Shown here: piece after piece, positions 33,680 through 45,286 of the stretch
Numbering within the stretch: the stretch's first letter is position 1
How the letters are laid out: each line of letters starts with the position of its first letter
DNA from: Bidens hawaiensis
Taxonomy: Eukaryota; Streptophyta; Magnoliopsida; Asterales; Asteraceae
Assembly: GCA_021521415.1 (NCBI GenBank)
Contig: JAIQDT010002846.1
Span: 186,001 to 250,000 of the forward strand
Reading direction: 5' to 3'
Length of the DNA: 64,000 bases
Position numbers and translations under genes: made by a program
The notes under the pieces: generated by a model
What the model saw: the letters and a program-made list of their open reading frames with translations, nothing else
Told to the model about the DNA's origin: nothing
The model's database searches: none

Positions 33680-35330
33680 ATCGCCCATTACGCCAACTAC
33701 TCCTTAGCCACATCACCATCACCTTCACCAGCCTCCTTGACCTCCAATGCATCATCCTTGACCCCGCTCGTCCCAGCATCCTCGATCCTCTTCTTAGCCC
33801 CTGCATCCTCGCTCTCTTCACCAAAGCCAGCCAAGGCCTTCTTCCACATAGCCACATTCCAAGTGACCTGTCGATGTTAGGGTCATCAGCTTCGGTAGCC
33901 ATCTTGATCCTGGCTGTGAGCACCGCCTTACCGGCTCATACCTTGGCCTGCTGCGTAACCTCAACCACCTGCTCTTGGGCCTGGATATCCGCGAGTGCCA
34001 GCTTGTTCTCCAACTATGCCTGAAGTGCTGCATTGAGCTTGTCTTTCAGTTTGATGCCGGCGCGGTATTTGGCTAGTTCCCTTTCCGTGTTGGCCACGTT
34101 CTCATCATATAAGCTCTTGAAGCTGGCCACGGCCTGAAGAAAGAAAGAGAATTAATAAAGTAGTCAAACTGTCTGTATCTATGGATAAAGGATCCTTACC
34201 TCCGAAAGCTAATCAAACACATCCTGGGCATTGTGGATCTCCACGTCAGGATCTCTTTTTCTTTTCATGTTGGCCTTAGAACGGATAGTCATGGTCTATG
34301 GCGGTGCGAGGCTAGAGCTTTTCATGGGTTTCTTTCTCAGAGGAGTGAGAAGAGATGAGGCTGTGAACATCCTCCAACTGGAACTGACCCAACAAGTTTT
34401 TGGACGGCTTGGATGAGGACTTCTGTGCACCTGCCCGAAAAAAGATAAGTTATTTATTATCTATTATCTTTTCTTATTTACTAAATTTACAATTAAGGAA
34501 TGAATTCTAACTTACTTGACATTGTTTCTGAAGAAATGGTGGTCTTCTCGTCTGAGTCGTTTACCTCTTCAACGATAGCTTTGAAGGTCCTGTCAAAAGG
34601 ATCTAGTGACAGGAACACCTTTGCCTTTTCAACACCTTCCGGGTCAGTGGCAAGATCAGAAAAGTTGGATACTGCACAAGAAACAACAAACCCATAGTTA
34701 GCCAATCAATAGAACAAGCATAACCTATCCTCTGGATCCACTATCCTACCCTTCAGCATTCCAACGAGACGATAAGGAATTCCCTTTGGGGATACTGTCT
34801 CTTAAAACGAAAAAGAACTGGTTCTTCCAGCTTTGGTCGTTGTGAGTGGTCTTATTGATTGGTAGAGGCTGAAAGGGTTTACTCTTGAAGAGAAATTTGC
34901 TAGAACCATAAGTTACGAGGCTATATAAGTAAGAAAGGGCTGGAAGATTGAAGTCAAAATTTTGCTCTACAATCAGTCTCTCGAGGGTATGCAAAGTCCT
35001 CCACATCATCTGCATAGCCTGGATATAGCTGAGACCGGTGAAGGAAAAGAAGGTAGTTGTAAGGTTGGGAAACGGATACGAAAGGCCGAGAAGGAATGGG
35101 AGTGCCGGAAAACAAACCCAATCAGAAGAAACACAATCGCTTCTTAATCGGGAGTCGTACGCTCTAAACACTGTTCCTTCATGGAAACGTTTGGATATTC
35201 TCTGGATTTCTTCGTTGGTGAATTTGCAGTTCTCGGAAGTTGGATCTTTAAGAAAATGTTGCGTCTGAAGTACAGGAGTAATATCCTTAGGGCTCGAACT
35301 AAAGGAAGCTTTCTGGACTCTTCTAGGCAT
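33680..35330 (-). pseudogene. Spliced antisense reading frame in the Tat 3' region (four or more exons)
   Basis: On the strand opposite to gag-pol. Exon 1 (35330-34750) starts MPRRVQKASFSSS and encodes about 193 residues with GLSYPFPNLTTTFFSFTGLSYIQ, which resembles the plant 'putative gypsy-type transposon' domain as I recall it. Short introns follow with GT...AG ends and pyrimidine-rich acceptors: 34749-34672, 34515-34431 and 34199-34134. Exon 2 is acidic (VSNFSDLATDPEGVEKAK), and exons 2 and 3 join in phase. Exon 4 (34133-33942) is helical and charged (SFKSLYDENVANTERELAKY, then a stop, then LENKLALADIQAQEQ), probably a coiled coil. The exon 1-2 phase does not match and stops occur in exons 3 and 4, so this copy is broken. 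Extra antisense frames are known from Tat elements. Confidence 0.65.
34134..34199 (-). other. Intron 3 of the antisense frame
   Basis: Donor GGAG|GTAAGG and acceptor CTCTTTCTTTCTTCAG|GCC on the minus strand, 66 bp: a textbook plant intron, short and T-rich. Confidence 0.65.
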
Positions 35331-35568
35331 TGTGATAGAAGGATGAGAAAGATATAGGAGATAATAAAAAAAGAAAGAAGGAAACCTGATAGTTATGCCG
35401 GAATTACATTTATAATCCGATGAAGAAGGAAGATATAAGGGTTTGAGTCTATTAAGTAGGCGGAATTATTTGGTGGCAGGTGACGGTCACATCCACTTTT
35501 AATCAACGGTTACGGTGCGCTCTTCTCGGGATAAACATGACAGTTGTTCCCCTTTCACACCTATCATG

Positions 35569-35580
35569 TTTGGGGGCAAT
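35569..35580 (+). other. Polypurine-like tract of the Tat element
   Basis: TTTGGGGGCAAT directly precedes the LTR start TGTTGAGACC, as expected of the plus-strand primer. Confidence 0.6.
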
Positions 35581-36184
35581 TGTTGAGACCGGGATCTTTG
35601 ATCCTTGAAATTTAAGTATCGTTGGCGACTGTCAGTAGGACTGAAGATCCTTAGAGGTTCAAGGATCCTCAACAGTCAATTTCAGTTATATTCTAATCTA
35701 TTTTTTGCAGGTATAACACGTGCTTACCAGAATTCCTATTATTACGGACGAATGTATTTTGCTCAGTCTTCCCTTCTCGTCCACGCTCCTAAAACGTTCA
35801 AGTTGAAGAATTAAACAAACATGGCCGAGATTATAGCATAAGTAGTTACTAGCCGTTATACATACTTGTATATATATATCGAATACTAGCTGATTGACAC
35901 ACACAACACTTTAGCACTGAGAGTTCATAGCAAACACTTGTATTCACGATCAACTATTATTCCACCATTTGTAATCTTTTCAAGTTCAATATAATTGGTA
36001 GTGATAGTTTTCACTATCCGAGGTTTTTGTGCCGACGGGATACTAGTTACCAAGGGCTTTCCTCGTATAAATCTCTGTGTTCATCGTTTATAATTGTTAC
36101 TTTGATCGCATTAATTCGCATTAGCACCAATCCCCACTTACGAATTTGGTTCAGTGATCCTTAGCCCGATTTTTAACCAAAACA
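35581..36184 (+). repeat. 3' LTR of the Tat element (604 bp)
   Basis: It starts TGTTGAGACCGGGATC after the polypurine tract and most likely ends TTTTTAACCAAAACA. A TATATATAT box lies at 35871-35879. The end is set by the TG...CA rule only, because no second LTR copy is in the window to confirm it. Confidence 0.65.
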
Positions 36185-37569
36185 TTATGTGTCCCATTTT
36201 ATCTTATATATATGAACTGTATGAAACTTTGTTTATAACAAATGGATAGCGGTTATAATAGATTAATAACACATGGTTATCATCAGAAGACGATATTATT
36301 TACCAATCAATGCACGTATTATATAATCCATGGAGTAAACGATACGTATCAAAAATTGTTATTCATCGACCACCTTTGACAACCTATTCAACATTAAACC
36401 CCGATTAACATATTTTATTTATACAGATAAACTCAAATTTATTTGTTGACTATAAGGTTTCGAATCAAACAAAATGTAACTATTAAATGTAATCATATGT
36501 AACGTGTCTCACTCAATGTCTTGTGAATACAACTTGAATTTTTTTATATCTTAATCTTCCGAATTATCAGGGCATTTCTATTCCAAATAATGACTCACCC
36601 AAATGTAATTATAATTAAACAGACTTTAAACAATGATACGTGCAATAATGGATTAAATTAAGCGTAGCTATGAGTTAGTATATTAAATTGAGGAATCTTT
36701 TTATGTTTCATGTACCCAGATCAAACGCAATGTATGTATGATTTTATATAGACGTCATAAGTGCTTATTGTATTTGCCTATTTTATAAAATACGTGTAAG
36801 CACATATACCTATTATTTTAAGTTCTTGTGCAGTTATGTACTTAGAATTTTTTATGATTATAGTAACGGATCTAGAAATATTTTAGAGTGGGGGTCATAT
36901 ATGAGCTGGCCAAGACCGGCTAATGTGGAAAGTATTGACCTAGGCAACTTTATTAAGTAGCATCCCTTAAGAGTGACAAGGCAATTCAATGACTACAAAT
37001 TAAGTTGATTCAGTTAAATTAATTCATGATTAATTAATATACAAATTTTTATCCGCAGACTGAATTGATTTTGCTAGTTTTATAGCATGTTAAACTTAAC
37101 TTTCTTCTCTCAAGCATTTAACAAACATGTTAAGTATTTGCAAGAGCAAACAACCAAATCAAGCTTAGTTTCATAGCATGTAAAATCCTAATTTCTTCTC
37201 TTGGTAATGTACGTCAACAAACATCTTATATGCAAATGTTGATCTTTATCTTTTCAAGAACGTATGTTGTGATCGAATGTGAATGATATATTTGGGACTG
37301 AACACAAGAGACATTTCTTTGAAAGAACTACGCGATTGACATTTTGTTCTAGAATGAGAAGTGAATTTAACTTTATATCAACTTCTTGAACTTATCTTAA
37401 CTTTGGTTCCAGTCTAACCGTTCATGACGAAACTACAAAAAGAAAGAGATTGTAACTTATATGGAGGGTAAACTGAAGCACACCTAAAGATGCATGAACA
37501 CGTCAACTAGGATTGTAATGCAAAACACTCATTAGTCATTACATTAAATATTTAATTGGTATATTGGTA
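36185..37569. other. AT-rich spacer
   Basis: No gene or clear element seen. It ends in ATCTCAAC, the left target duplication of the following hAT element. Confidence 0.45.
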
Positions 37570-37577
37570 ATCTCAAC

Positions 37578-39122
37578 CAGTGACGGATCCAGGAATTTTT
37601 TTCATGTGGTACACTAATTTAGATGCTTCAATTTCATAGAGTCGGGTATAAAAAAATTCCGGGTCGGTTTGAGGTTCGGGTCGGTTCGATGGTTCGGGCA
37701 AAGTTCATTACACAATAAAATACGATAAAATAATAAAAAAGACACCGTCATTAGAAATTAAAAAACACATAATAGAAATAAAATAGTCTTACGAATAAAA
37801 AAAACACTTATAGTTGTTCCCTACGAGTCTTCATCTTTTGAAATCGTTGCATTACTTCTACAACCGACACTTGTTGGAGAAATTCCCATTCAATGTAACA
37901 AATGCAAGAATCGTTCGTGTATCCCCCCATCCTATTACGCAAATCCATTTTCACATTCTTCATTGAAGAAAGCATCTTTCAACACTTGCCGTTGCAACTA
38001 GCAAAACTAATGATAACTTTATTAAACGACAGACTAACGAATAATTAACATGTATTCTTGTTTTCACTATCATTTTGGCAAGATCACTTAGCCCACTCAA
38101 GTTGGCAAACCGCTTATCTTTTTTCACATTACTAATGTAGTGGCCAAGTTCATATACAAGCTTCTCCTTTTCATCAAAATCAAAATCACATGGATACATC
38201 TCGGCCAACACTAACAAGTTTACTTTACTAAAGGCACTAAAATTACAAGACGGGCTCAAAAAACTCATATTAGTAAACAATTTAGTGGTTACCTCTTAAA
38301 GCGGTTTCCAAGCTCTTGAATTTGCATATCAAGAACCATGTTGAAATTATTAACCACATAATGGTGACAATTAGTGATACCGGTCTTCTTTCTTTGATAT
38401 TTCGGATCAACATACAAATCAACAATTACTATTTGAAGATGATGATCCAAGGTTCGATGGTTCTCTTTGGAAATATCTTGTGATGTTCATAATACCTACA
38501 AATCAACAATTACAAACTAACAAATTAAAAACTAAGAAACTAACAAAAGCTAACAAACTAGCAAATTAAAACTTAATTTAACAACTACCAACATAAAAAA
38601 CAATTAACAAGGACAAGTAATTAGCATTTAACAAATAAACGTGAACATACCTTCAACGTGGGAGGATTCGAGCTTTGAGGAAGAGTAGAAGGCTAAAGGA
38701 AGGAGCTGTGTGGAGTGTGGACGTGTGGTAGGCCGAGAAAAGAGAGGGCTAGCGGGCAACGGCGGTGGGCGGTGGCCGGAGAACAGGCCAAGGCGGTGGG
38801 CGGCTGTGTGTGTGCATGACTCTTGAGAGGCAGCGGCTGCCTGTTGTGGTAACTGGTAAAACTTAAAACCCTAATATGATAATATGATCTAACATTTAAG
38901 GCTTAAAAAAAGAAAAAAAAAAGAAATAGTTAAAAAATAACGCATCGCGTCCAGATCGAACCCGCGACCTCTCCCTTACAAAACCATGTTTTTGCCAACA
39001 GAACAGCGCATAAGGTGGTTCTTTCCTAATGTATAAGGTGGTTCCTATTATATTTTCTATACAAAAGTACACTATTATTTCGAAACTCGGAACCACCCCC
39101 TTTCAATGTAAATCCCCCCTTG
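37578..39122 (-). mobile_element. hAT element with transposase remnant and perfect 8-bp duplication
   Basis: The left end CAGTGACGGATCCAGG and the right end (inverted CAAGGGGGGATTT) give a weak terminal inverted repeat. The flanks ATCTCAAC at 37570-37577 and 39123-39130 are identical. Subterminal GGTTCGGGTCGG words follow the left end. It carries a minus-strand transposase C-terminus (37808-38470). 38680-38830 is GC-rich with GGCGGTGGGCGG repeats. Confidence 0.8.
37808..38470 (-). pseudogene. hAT transposase C-terminus (dimerisation domain), frameshifted
   Basis: Minus strand: DLYVDPKYQRKKTGITNCHH, NNFNMVLDMQIQELGNRFKR, then a stop; YPCDFDFDEKEKLVYELGHY; then LVCRLIKLSLVLLVATASVE RC at about 37970. 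The LVxxLxxLxLxLPVATAxVERxFS segment is the hAT family dimerisation motif. Directly after VERC one base is missing and the rest (MKNVKMDLRNRMG ... ICYIEWEF) continues in the next frame to a TAA at 37808-37810. The N-terminal zinc finger and the catalytic DDE region are absent, so the element could not move itself. It resembles the TTF-type/DUF4371 group of plant hAT proteins. Confidence 0.8.
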
Positions 39123-39130
39123 ATCTCAAC

Positions 39131-40664
39131 TATTCTCTTTTAATCATTGTCGGTCTCAACTATCGAAATGGATGGTGACAGTCCAACCTTTTAACATGTT
39201 TGTTTCCAACGATCCACTACTAATGGAAGCTTAACTCCGCTGACCACCACTATCCGAACACCACCGCTGACCATAGGGGTGTGCATGGGTCGGTTTAGGG
39301 CGGTTTTTGGCCAAACCCATAACCATAACCGATCTAATAGGTAACCATAACCATAACCGATCCGTAATGGCGGTTTCGGTTAATTGGTTTTAACGGTTAT
39401 ATCGATTTGGTTATGGTTCAGTTAACCGTGACCAAAATAAACAATCCTTCTATATGATTGTGAACACTGAATAGTCGCTAACTATATCATGGAATTCAAA
39501 TATATATATTTTTTTGCTGCAATTTATTGAATATACATATCTAATTGACATATTAAATAATTGATGGCAATTTGGATGGAAATTCAGAACGACAATTATG
39601 GAAAATTGGAATGAATATGTAACCAATATCACCAATATTATTGGCCTAAAGGTGTGCAAAATTTTTTTCTGTAACAGCAATAAATGTGACATTTGAGTCT
39701 TTCCGTTTCTTGTATTTGTATTTTATACCCAACCCATGTTTGTGATTAGGATTATCCACATTATTAAAATCGTGTATTTATTGAGTATTTAGGGCTTATA
39801 TCTTATGTTTGTATGTCATGTGTAACCGGTTAACGAACCTCAAATCCGCTTATTTTAGCCTAATATCGCATTTAATCAAAGTCCAGAGACTATTTTTGAA
39901 ATGAATCAAAAGTTGGTTTTCCTCCCAGCGATACGCGACACGTGGAGACTTCTCCTTTCGCTAGCGCGACAGGGAAGATAATCTGGCCGACACAAGCCCG
40001 TTGCGCTACGCAGGGGATCTATGCTCGTCCCTCGCATAGCATGGGCGGACCGTGCTATCAGTACATGGAAATATTTTGACATCTGCCATTTGATGTCAAT
40101 TCGATCCCAATATTTTGAAATAACCTACAAGAGATGTATCGGGACGTTTATGCTAAATCAATTTATTAACTTGTCATGTGGGTCATTATCACATCCACCA
40201 ATAAATTTTTTTCTTTATTTTTCATTTCTTTTTCATATTAATTAAATAATATAATTGTGAAGATGGTGGAAAATGACATATTGGGTTGAGTTATGTGGTT
40301 GAATAATAAAGGAAAACATGAGGTCACACTGAGATGACACAGACGGGATGAATGGTGGAAAATAAAGAGAATGGTGTTATGGGATGTTGATCATTTTGGA
40401 TCACGAATGATGTTGAGGTGTCTCAAATGATACCCCATGAACACTGCTGCCGCCCCCCCCCCCCCCCCCCATCAACCCCCCATGCATGAGGGGTGCGCAA
40501 GAGGGTCGTGCCATCATACAGGTCATTTCCGTTTTTTCACGTTGCGACCCCACCTCTAACAACCTCACCCAATCACATTTTCCCCATCTTTTTTCACTTT
40601 TTTGTATTTAAATAATACAAATAAGTGAAATAGTAGAGAATGATAAATAATAAGGTATAATATG
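39131..40664. other. Spacer with a hAT-type terminus and C-tract
   Basis: 39274 starts TAGGGGTGTGCATGGGTCGG, followed by repeated ACCATAACCGAT words, a typical hAT left end; I found no right end. 39840-40020 is GC-richer and resembles LTR sequence. A run of 18 or more C lies at about 40453-40471. No gene seen. Confidence 0.45.
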
Positions 40665-41071
40665 TAGGGGTGTTAAAAAAATCCGAATCCAAATTATCTG
40701 GAAATTTGGATATCCGAATTTTCAGATTATGATTCGGATAGTAATTTTGAAAATTTTTGGATAGTTCGGATATCCGAACTATCTGAAATATATTTTTTAA
40801 TTGTTGAATAATAAATATTATTTACAAAATTTCAGATAATTTTTGGATATCAGATAATTTTTTGGAATATTTTGGATATTTCGGATAATTTTCAGATATT
40901 TCGAATACCTAGGATAATGTTTTTGATATCCGAAATATTTTTAAAAGTAGTTTTTAAATATTTTACAATTATTATTATTGTCATTATTTTTTATTTCGGA
41001 TATCCAATTCACTTTCTGATCGGATATCCGAAATTCCGAATATCCGAACTTTGGATTCGGACTCTGGTAGT

Positions 41072-41076
41072 GAAAT
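41072..41076. repeat. Left target duplication GAAAT of the solo X LTR
   Basis: GAAAT directly precedes TGTAACATTTC and reappears at 53046-53050, directly after the LTR end GGTGTGACA. Confidence 0.85.
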
Positions 41077-41100
41077 TGTAACATTTCAGATTTTCTAAAC

Positions 41101-41474
41101 TGTAAGTCCCGTGGATGATCTTTCAATATGATATCAACTAATCTTAATGTTGGTGCGGAAATCCAACACAAGATGATACAAGAATAAGTATAAAGAGCTC
41201 AAAAGATTGCTTCAAAACACACGTTATGATTAACGTCAGGTGCTTAAGCACAATGTTTACAATACCCGTCTAATGTATCTATCATACTAGACGGCCAAAA
41301 TCACACACGTCAACCGCTCCTAAACCCTATACAAGATATCTATAAATAGGGTAGCCAACATACCAGCCCAACAAAAGCACAAAGCCCACCGAGAACCATA
41401 AGACTCTCGGTTTACATAATACACCTAACCTAAGCCTAAACATACAAGCATAAACCACAAAATATAGCCTAACA
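41101..41474 (-). repeat. Copia 3' LTR
   Basis: On the plus strand it reads TGTAAGTCCCGTGGATG ... AATATAGCCTAACA, 374 bp, the same length as the partner at 50772-51145. A CTATAAATAGGG promoter-like box (plus-strand reading) is present in both. Confidence 0.9.
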
Positions 41475-41485
41475 TTCTCCCCCTT
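41475..41485 (-). other. Copia polypurine tract
   Basis: AAGGGGGAGAA on the minus strand, directly before the 3' LTR. Confidence 0.8.
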
Positions 41486-43914
41486 GGTTTACTGCTTGGT
41501 CAAAACTGCTTCTGCTGTAGACGATCAGCGTACATCTATATCTTCATTTAGGCCTTTCGGCGTATATACTGTGGCTTCTAAATAAACACTTGGAGGTTCA
41601 GTGTCTTATTTAGGGCCTTTATTTAAAACCTGGCTAGTAATCCAGCACAGGTCATGCTGCTATCCGTATGAAATAGATAAATATGATGTTCGTCATCACG
41701 AATAGCAGCAAATATTACCTTGATTGACACAAAAAGTCAAACACGATGTATCTTTGGTAGAACCAAGAAATCCTCGATCATGGTTTGACCGAGAATTCTT
41801 CACAGCATCTTTGAGCCAAAGATCTCTTTGATTGATCAGAAGAATCTGGTCAGTCCACACCGAAAACTTGAGAACACTATTCATTGTCATCTCCATATTA
41901 CCAATCACCATTGAAGACCAAACCTGTAACTGTAACATGATAACTAACACAACCTTCAGTAACTTCATGAAGAGAAAAACGAACGAGCTTACCGAACTCA
42001 TGAACCGATCGTAGCTAATATTCCAATTAATCATCACAGTAAATCTTTCATCCATACTGATTATATAAACACTTAAGTAAGATTTACTGTACTTTGCAAA
42101 GATTTCGCTCGAAAATTTTGAGGGAACAAGAAAATACCTGATGGCGGTGAGTAGATGAGAGAGAACTTTATGGATATGATGTGGGAAGATTTTAGAAGTT
42201 ATTAGAAGACACACAAATCAGGAGTAATAAATCAAAGGTAATGAGTGCCTTTTAAACTCCCAAGACGCCTCCATTTGAGCAGTAAACACATATGAGCCGA
42301 GAACAGAAAGACCGAAAACATGTGTAGAACCGAGAACATGTATAACCGAGAACATGTGTACGACCGAGAACATGTATAACCGAGAACAGTTATTTTTAGA
42401 CACAAAATATATCTCAGTGCATTTTGAAAAATAACCCAATTCATGTGAAAATGATTTCTTAAAACATTTGTTTCGACACAAGTAAACATGAGGTAAAAAA
42501 CAAAATTAAAAAATAGGAAGATTAAAATAAACCTTAAACTAAAACAAAATTTACCTATCCAGTCTTTAGAAAATCAACATATGTTGAGATCAGATTTCAG
42601 CTATTTAAAAAACGAACCACCTTTTTATGAAAAGATCCGAACATGAAATCATATTGATTAAGGTACTTTCACAATGATTCATTTTCAACATTATTGTGAC
42701 ATAGTGAAAAGGTTGATAGCAGGTAATTTTTTTTTCATGATTTTCATTGAGCCAGTGATATGATTATATTCGATTAGGCAAAAAGCTTACATGGACATCA
42801 CTTATGAACCTCTGATGCCCCTTATCTATTCTCAAGGCGTATTTGGATTTCCCCAAATCACCCCAATTTGATTCCAACCCCCTAGTACTTGATCAAAATA
42901 CTTTTCTCTATACAAAATGATTTTAAGCTTTAAGGTTGAACGTTGGACTTACATACCATCCGGACTTACAAGCCTTACATTCAGGATGTTTAGGACTTAT
43001 TTGAATGTCCCACCCCTGTAGTTCCCTGAGACCCCTTTAAGCTTTTAGAAAACAATTTTTTTTAACACAAATGAAATATAATCTTTTTGGCGATCAAGAC
43101 ACTAACGGGCTCGTGTATGACTGGGTAATTGCTTTTCTGCCTATCATTCGGAGAGATGTATCTAGGGACATACAAATATCTTCAAAATGACTCTCCACAA
43201 CAAGCTTAGCAGATTTAGTTTATATCACTTCGAACTTTTAATTATCATGGAAAGCTACCATACACATCAATGACTAATCAAAAGCCTTTTTAGCCTAATA
43301 ACTTCACACGATAGGCACTCAAAATCACTCTATCTATCATTTCTCAAAGGTTGGATCAATTTTCATTTGAAAATACTTTAAGCTTCTGAAAAGCTTTTAG
43401 CTGAATAATAATATCACTTCCCAGATGATACCCCGAAGACGATTTAAACTCAATCACCCCAGCTGCCTTCAGTTTTCAGGTGAATGGCTATCCTATGTGT
43501 GTACAGGTAGACGATAGGACCAAACACATAATAAAATGTGTCCTTCAAACTTTAGGCGGCCGACATGACTTTCAGTGAGGGAATTTAAAAAGGATAGTTA
43601 AATCAAAACCAATTTTTTTTTTAATTTTTTTTTTATGAATGTTCAGTCGCCCCGGTCACTTTCAGTCCTAAGGTTAATGGCTATCCTTAGAGTCAAACAT
43701 TGATAACGGGACCAAACATATGAAATATGTCCGTTGAACTTGAGTGCCGGCATGATTTTAAGCAAGGGAACAAAAATTTATATATTTTTTTTAAATTGAC
43801 ACACACACACTCGTTTTGTATTTTTCTTTTTCTCCCCCTAAATTTGTACAGAAATTATGACACGAAGAAAAAAAAATTTATGTACACAATTTACACCTCA
43901 AAAATACTCAGTCA
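41486..43914 (-). other. Copia 3' region between pol and LTR (2.4 kb)
   Basis: Unusually long for a copia element with such short LTRs. 42290-42390 repeats ACCGAGAACATGT words (plus-strand reading) about five times. 43470-43580 and 43650-43770 are a duplicated block (AATGGCTATCC ... GACCAAACA ... TGTCC) about 192 bp apart. An open frame of 172 codons (42214-41696, minus) has no domain I recognise; it is not at the usual position right after pol, so I do not call it an env-like gene. Confidence 0.6.
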
Positions 43915-45286
43915 TCAAAACGCAACATCTTAAGAAATCCCACAAGCACATTAAATCTGGCTATTCCGACCGGTTTTGTAAATAGGTCCGCCACATTATT
44001 ATTAGTGTGGACCTGTTCAAGTTGAATCAGTTTCCGGTCGTAACAGTCACGAATAAAGTGGACCTTGATGTCAATGTGCTTAGTTTTGGAATGCTAAACG
44101 GGATTTTTAACAATTGCAATAGCAGCATCATTATCACAAAATATGGGAGTGTTAATAAATTTCAAACCGTAATCCAGCAATTGATGTTGCATCCAGATGA
44201 CCTGTGAACAGCAAGCTGACGCAACAACATACTCCGCCTCGGCAGTCGAAGTGGACACCGTTTGTTGTGTCTTGCACTGCCATGAAATGAGACGATCTCC
44301 TAGAAACTGGCAGCCAGTAGATGTGGATTTCCTGTCAATGCCATCTCCACCATAATTGCTATCAACAAAAGCATAAAGATCAAATTCTGAGTTTTTGAGA
44401 TACCAAAGACCTAACTTCAGTTGTCCCTTCAGATATCTAAAGATACGTTTAACAGAAATTAAATGAGAGAGTTTGGGATTAGCCTGGAAGCGAGCACATT
44501 GACAGACTGCAAACATGATGTCCGGACGACTGCGGTGAGATACATCAGAGACCCGATCATCGATCGATAGTACGTTTGATCTACAGGACTCCCTTCAGGA
44601 TCAGACGTCAGAAGAGGCCTTTCTGCCATTGGAGTGGCAGCACTCTTGGAATCTTGAAATTCAAATTTTGCAAGCATATCTTCAACGTACTTTCCTTGAT
44701 GTAGCAAAATTCCCATCGAGCTCTGACGAACCTGCAATCTTAGAAATGTTGTCATCTCCCCCAACGAGCTCATCTCGAACCTCTTCTTCATGACCTCTTC
44801 AAACTCTAAGCACAGCGCAGCACTGGTAGAACCGATAATAATGTCATGCACATAAATCTGTAACATAATCAAATCTTTCCCGACTGTTTTAAGGAACAGA
44901 GTTTGATCAATGGTCCCCTTCTCATAACCATGTCCCAGAAGATGTGTCGTCAACGTAGCATACCATGCCCGAGGGGCTTAGTGAAGACCATATAGTGCTT
45001 TATCCAACTTGTAGACATGATTAGGATTCTTAGGGTCTACAAACCCCGGTGGCTGACCCACGCAAATCTCTTCCTTAACTTCACCATACAAAAACGCGGT
45101 CTTAACATCCATCTGATATAGCGTGAACCCCATGAAAGACGTATAAGCCAGAAAAATCTGAATGGCCTCAAGTCTAGCTACAGGAGCATAGACTTAGGTG
45201 TAATCTAACCCTTCAACCTGACGAAAACCACGAACAACTAACCGTGCCTTGTTTCTAACAATAACTCCCGTGTCATCTTGCTTGTT
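43915..45286 (-). pseudogene. Copia reverse transcriptase and RNase H, catalytic YVDD changed
   Basis: Motifs in order: [54 protein letters not shown], then IYVHDIIIGST. The copia RT active site is YVDD; here the first Asp codon reads CAT (His) at 44846-44848, so the RT is catalytically dead. In-frame stops are at 45287-45289, 45194-45196 and 44978-44980. A frameshift near 44515 moves RNase H (SEFDLYAFVDSNYGGD, STSTAEAEYVVASACCSQ, FCDNDAAI) to another frame, and a further stop comes before the DLFTKP end motif at about 43950. Domain order and motifs make the assignment firm. Confidence 0.9.

Larger units (their letters stand above)
27130..36184 (+). mobile_element. Tat-type Ty3/gypsy element, 3' LTR present, 5' LTR not found
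   Basis: Domain order is gag, protease, RT, RNase H, a second archaeal-type RNase H, integrase, then a 2.9-kb region with an antisense multi-exon frame, a polypurine tract and a 3' LTR. Two RNase H domains and an extra frame before the 3' LTR are established marks of the plant Tat lineage. Several stops and frameshifts make it non-functional. GGATCC (BamHI word) recurs through gag, the 3' region and the LTR start. Confidence 0.85.

Noticed and set aside
38945..38975. tRNA-like GGTCGCGGGTTCGATC on the minus strand
   Set aside because: It resembles a T-arm only. I found no acceptor or anticodon arms, and it lies inside a hAT element.
39274..39660. Complete hAT MITE
   Set aside because: The left end TAGGGGTGTGCATGGG is good, but no inverted partner or 8-bp duplication could be found.
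41696..42214. 172-codon minus frame as an env-like copia gene
   Set aside because: No signal peptide plus transmembrane pattern typical of env-like proteins and no recognised similarity; kept only as a finding about the long 3' region.
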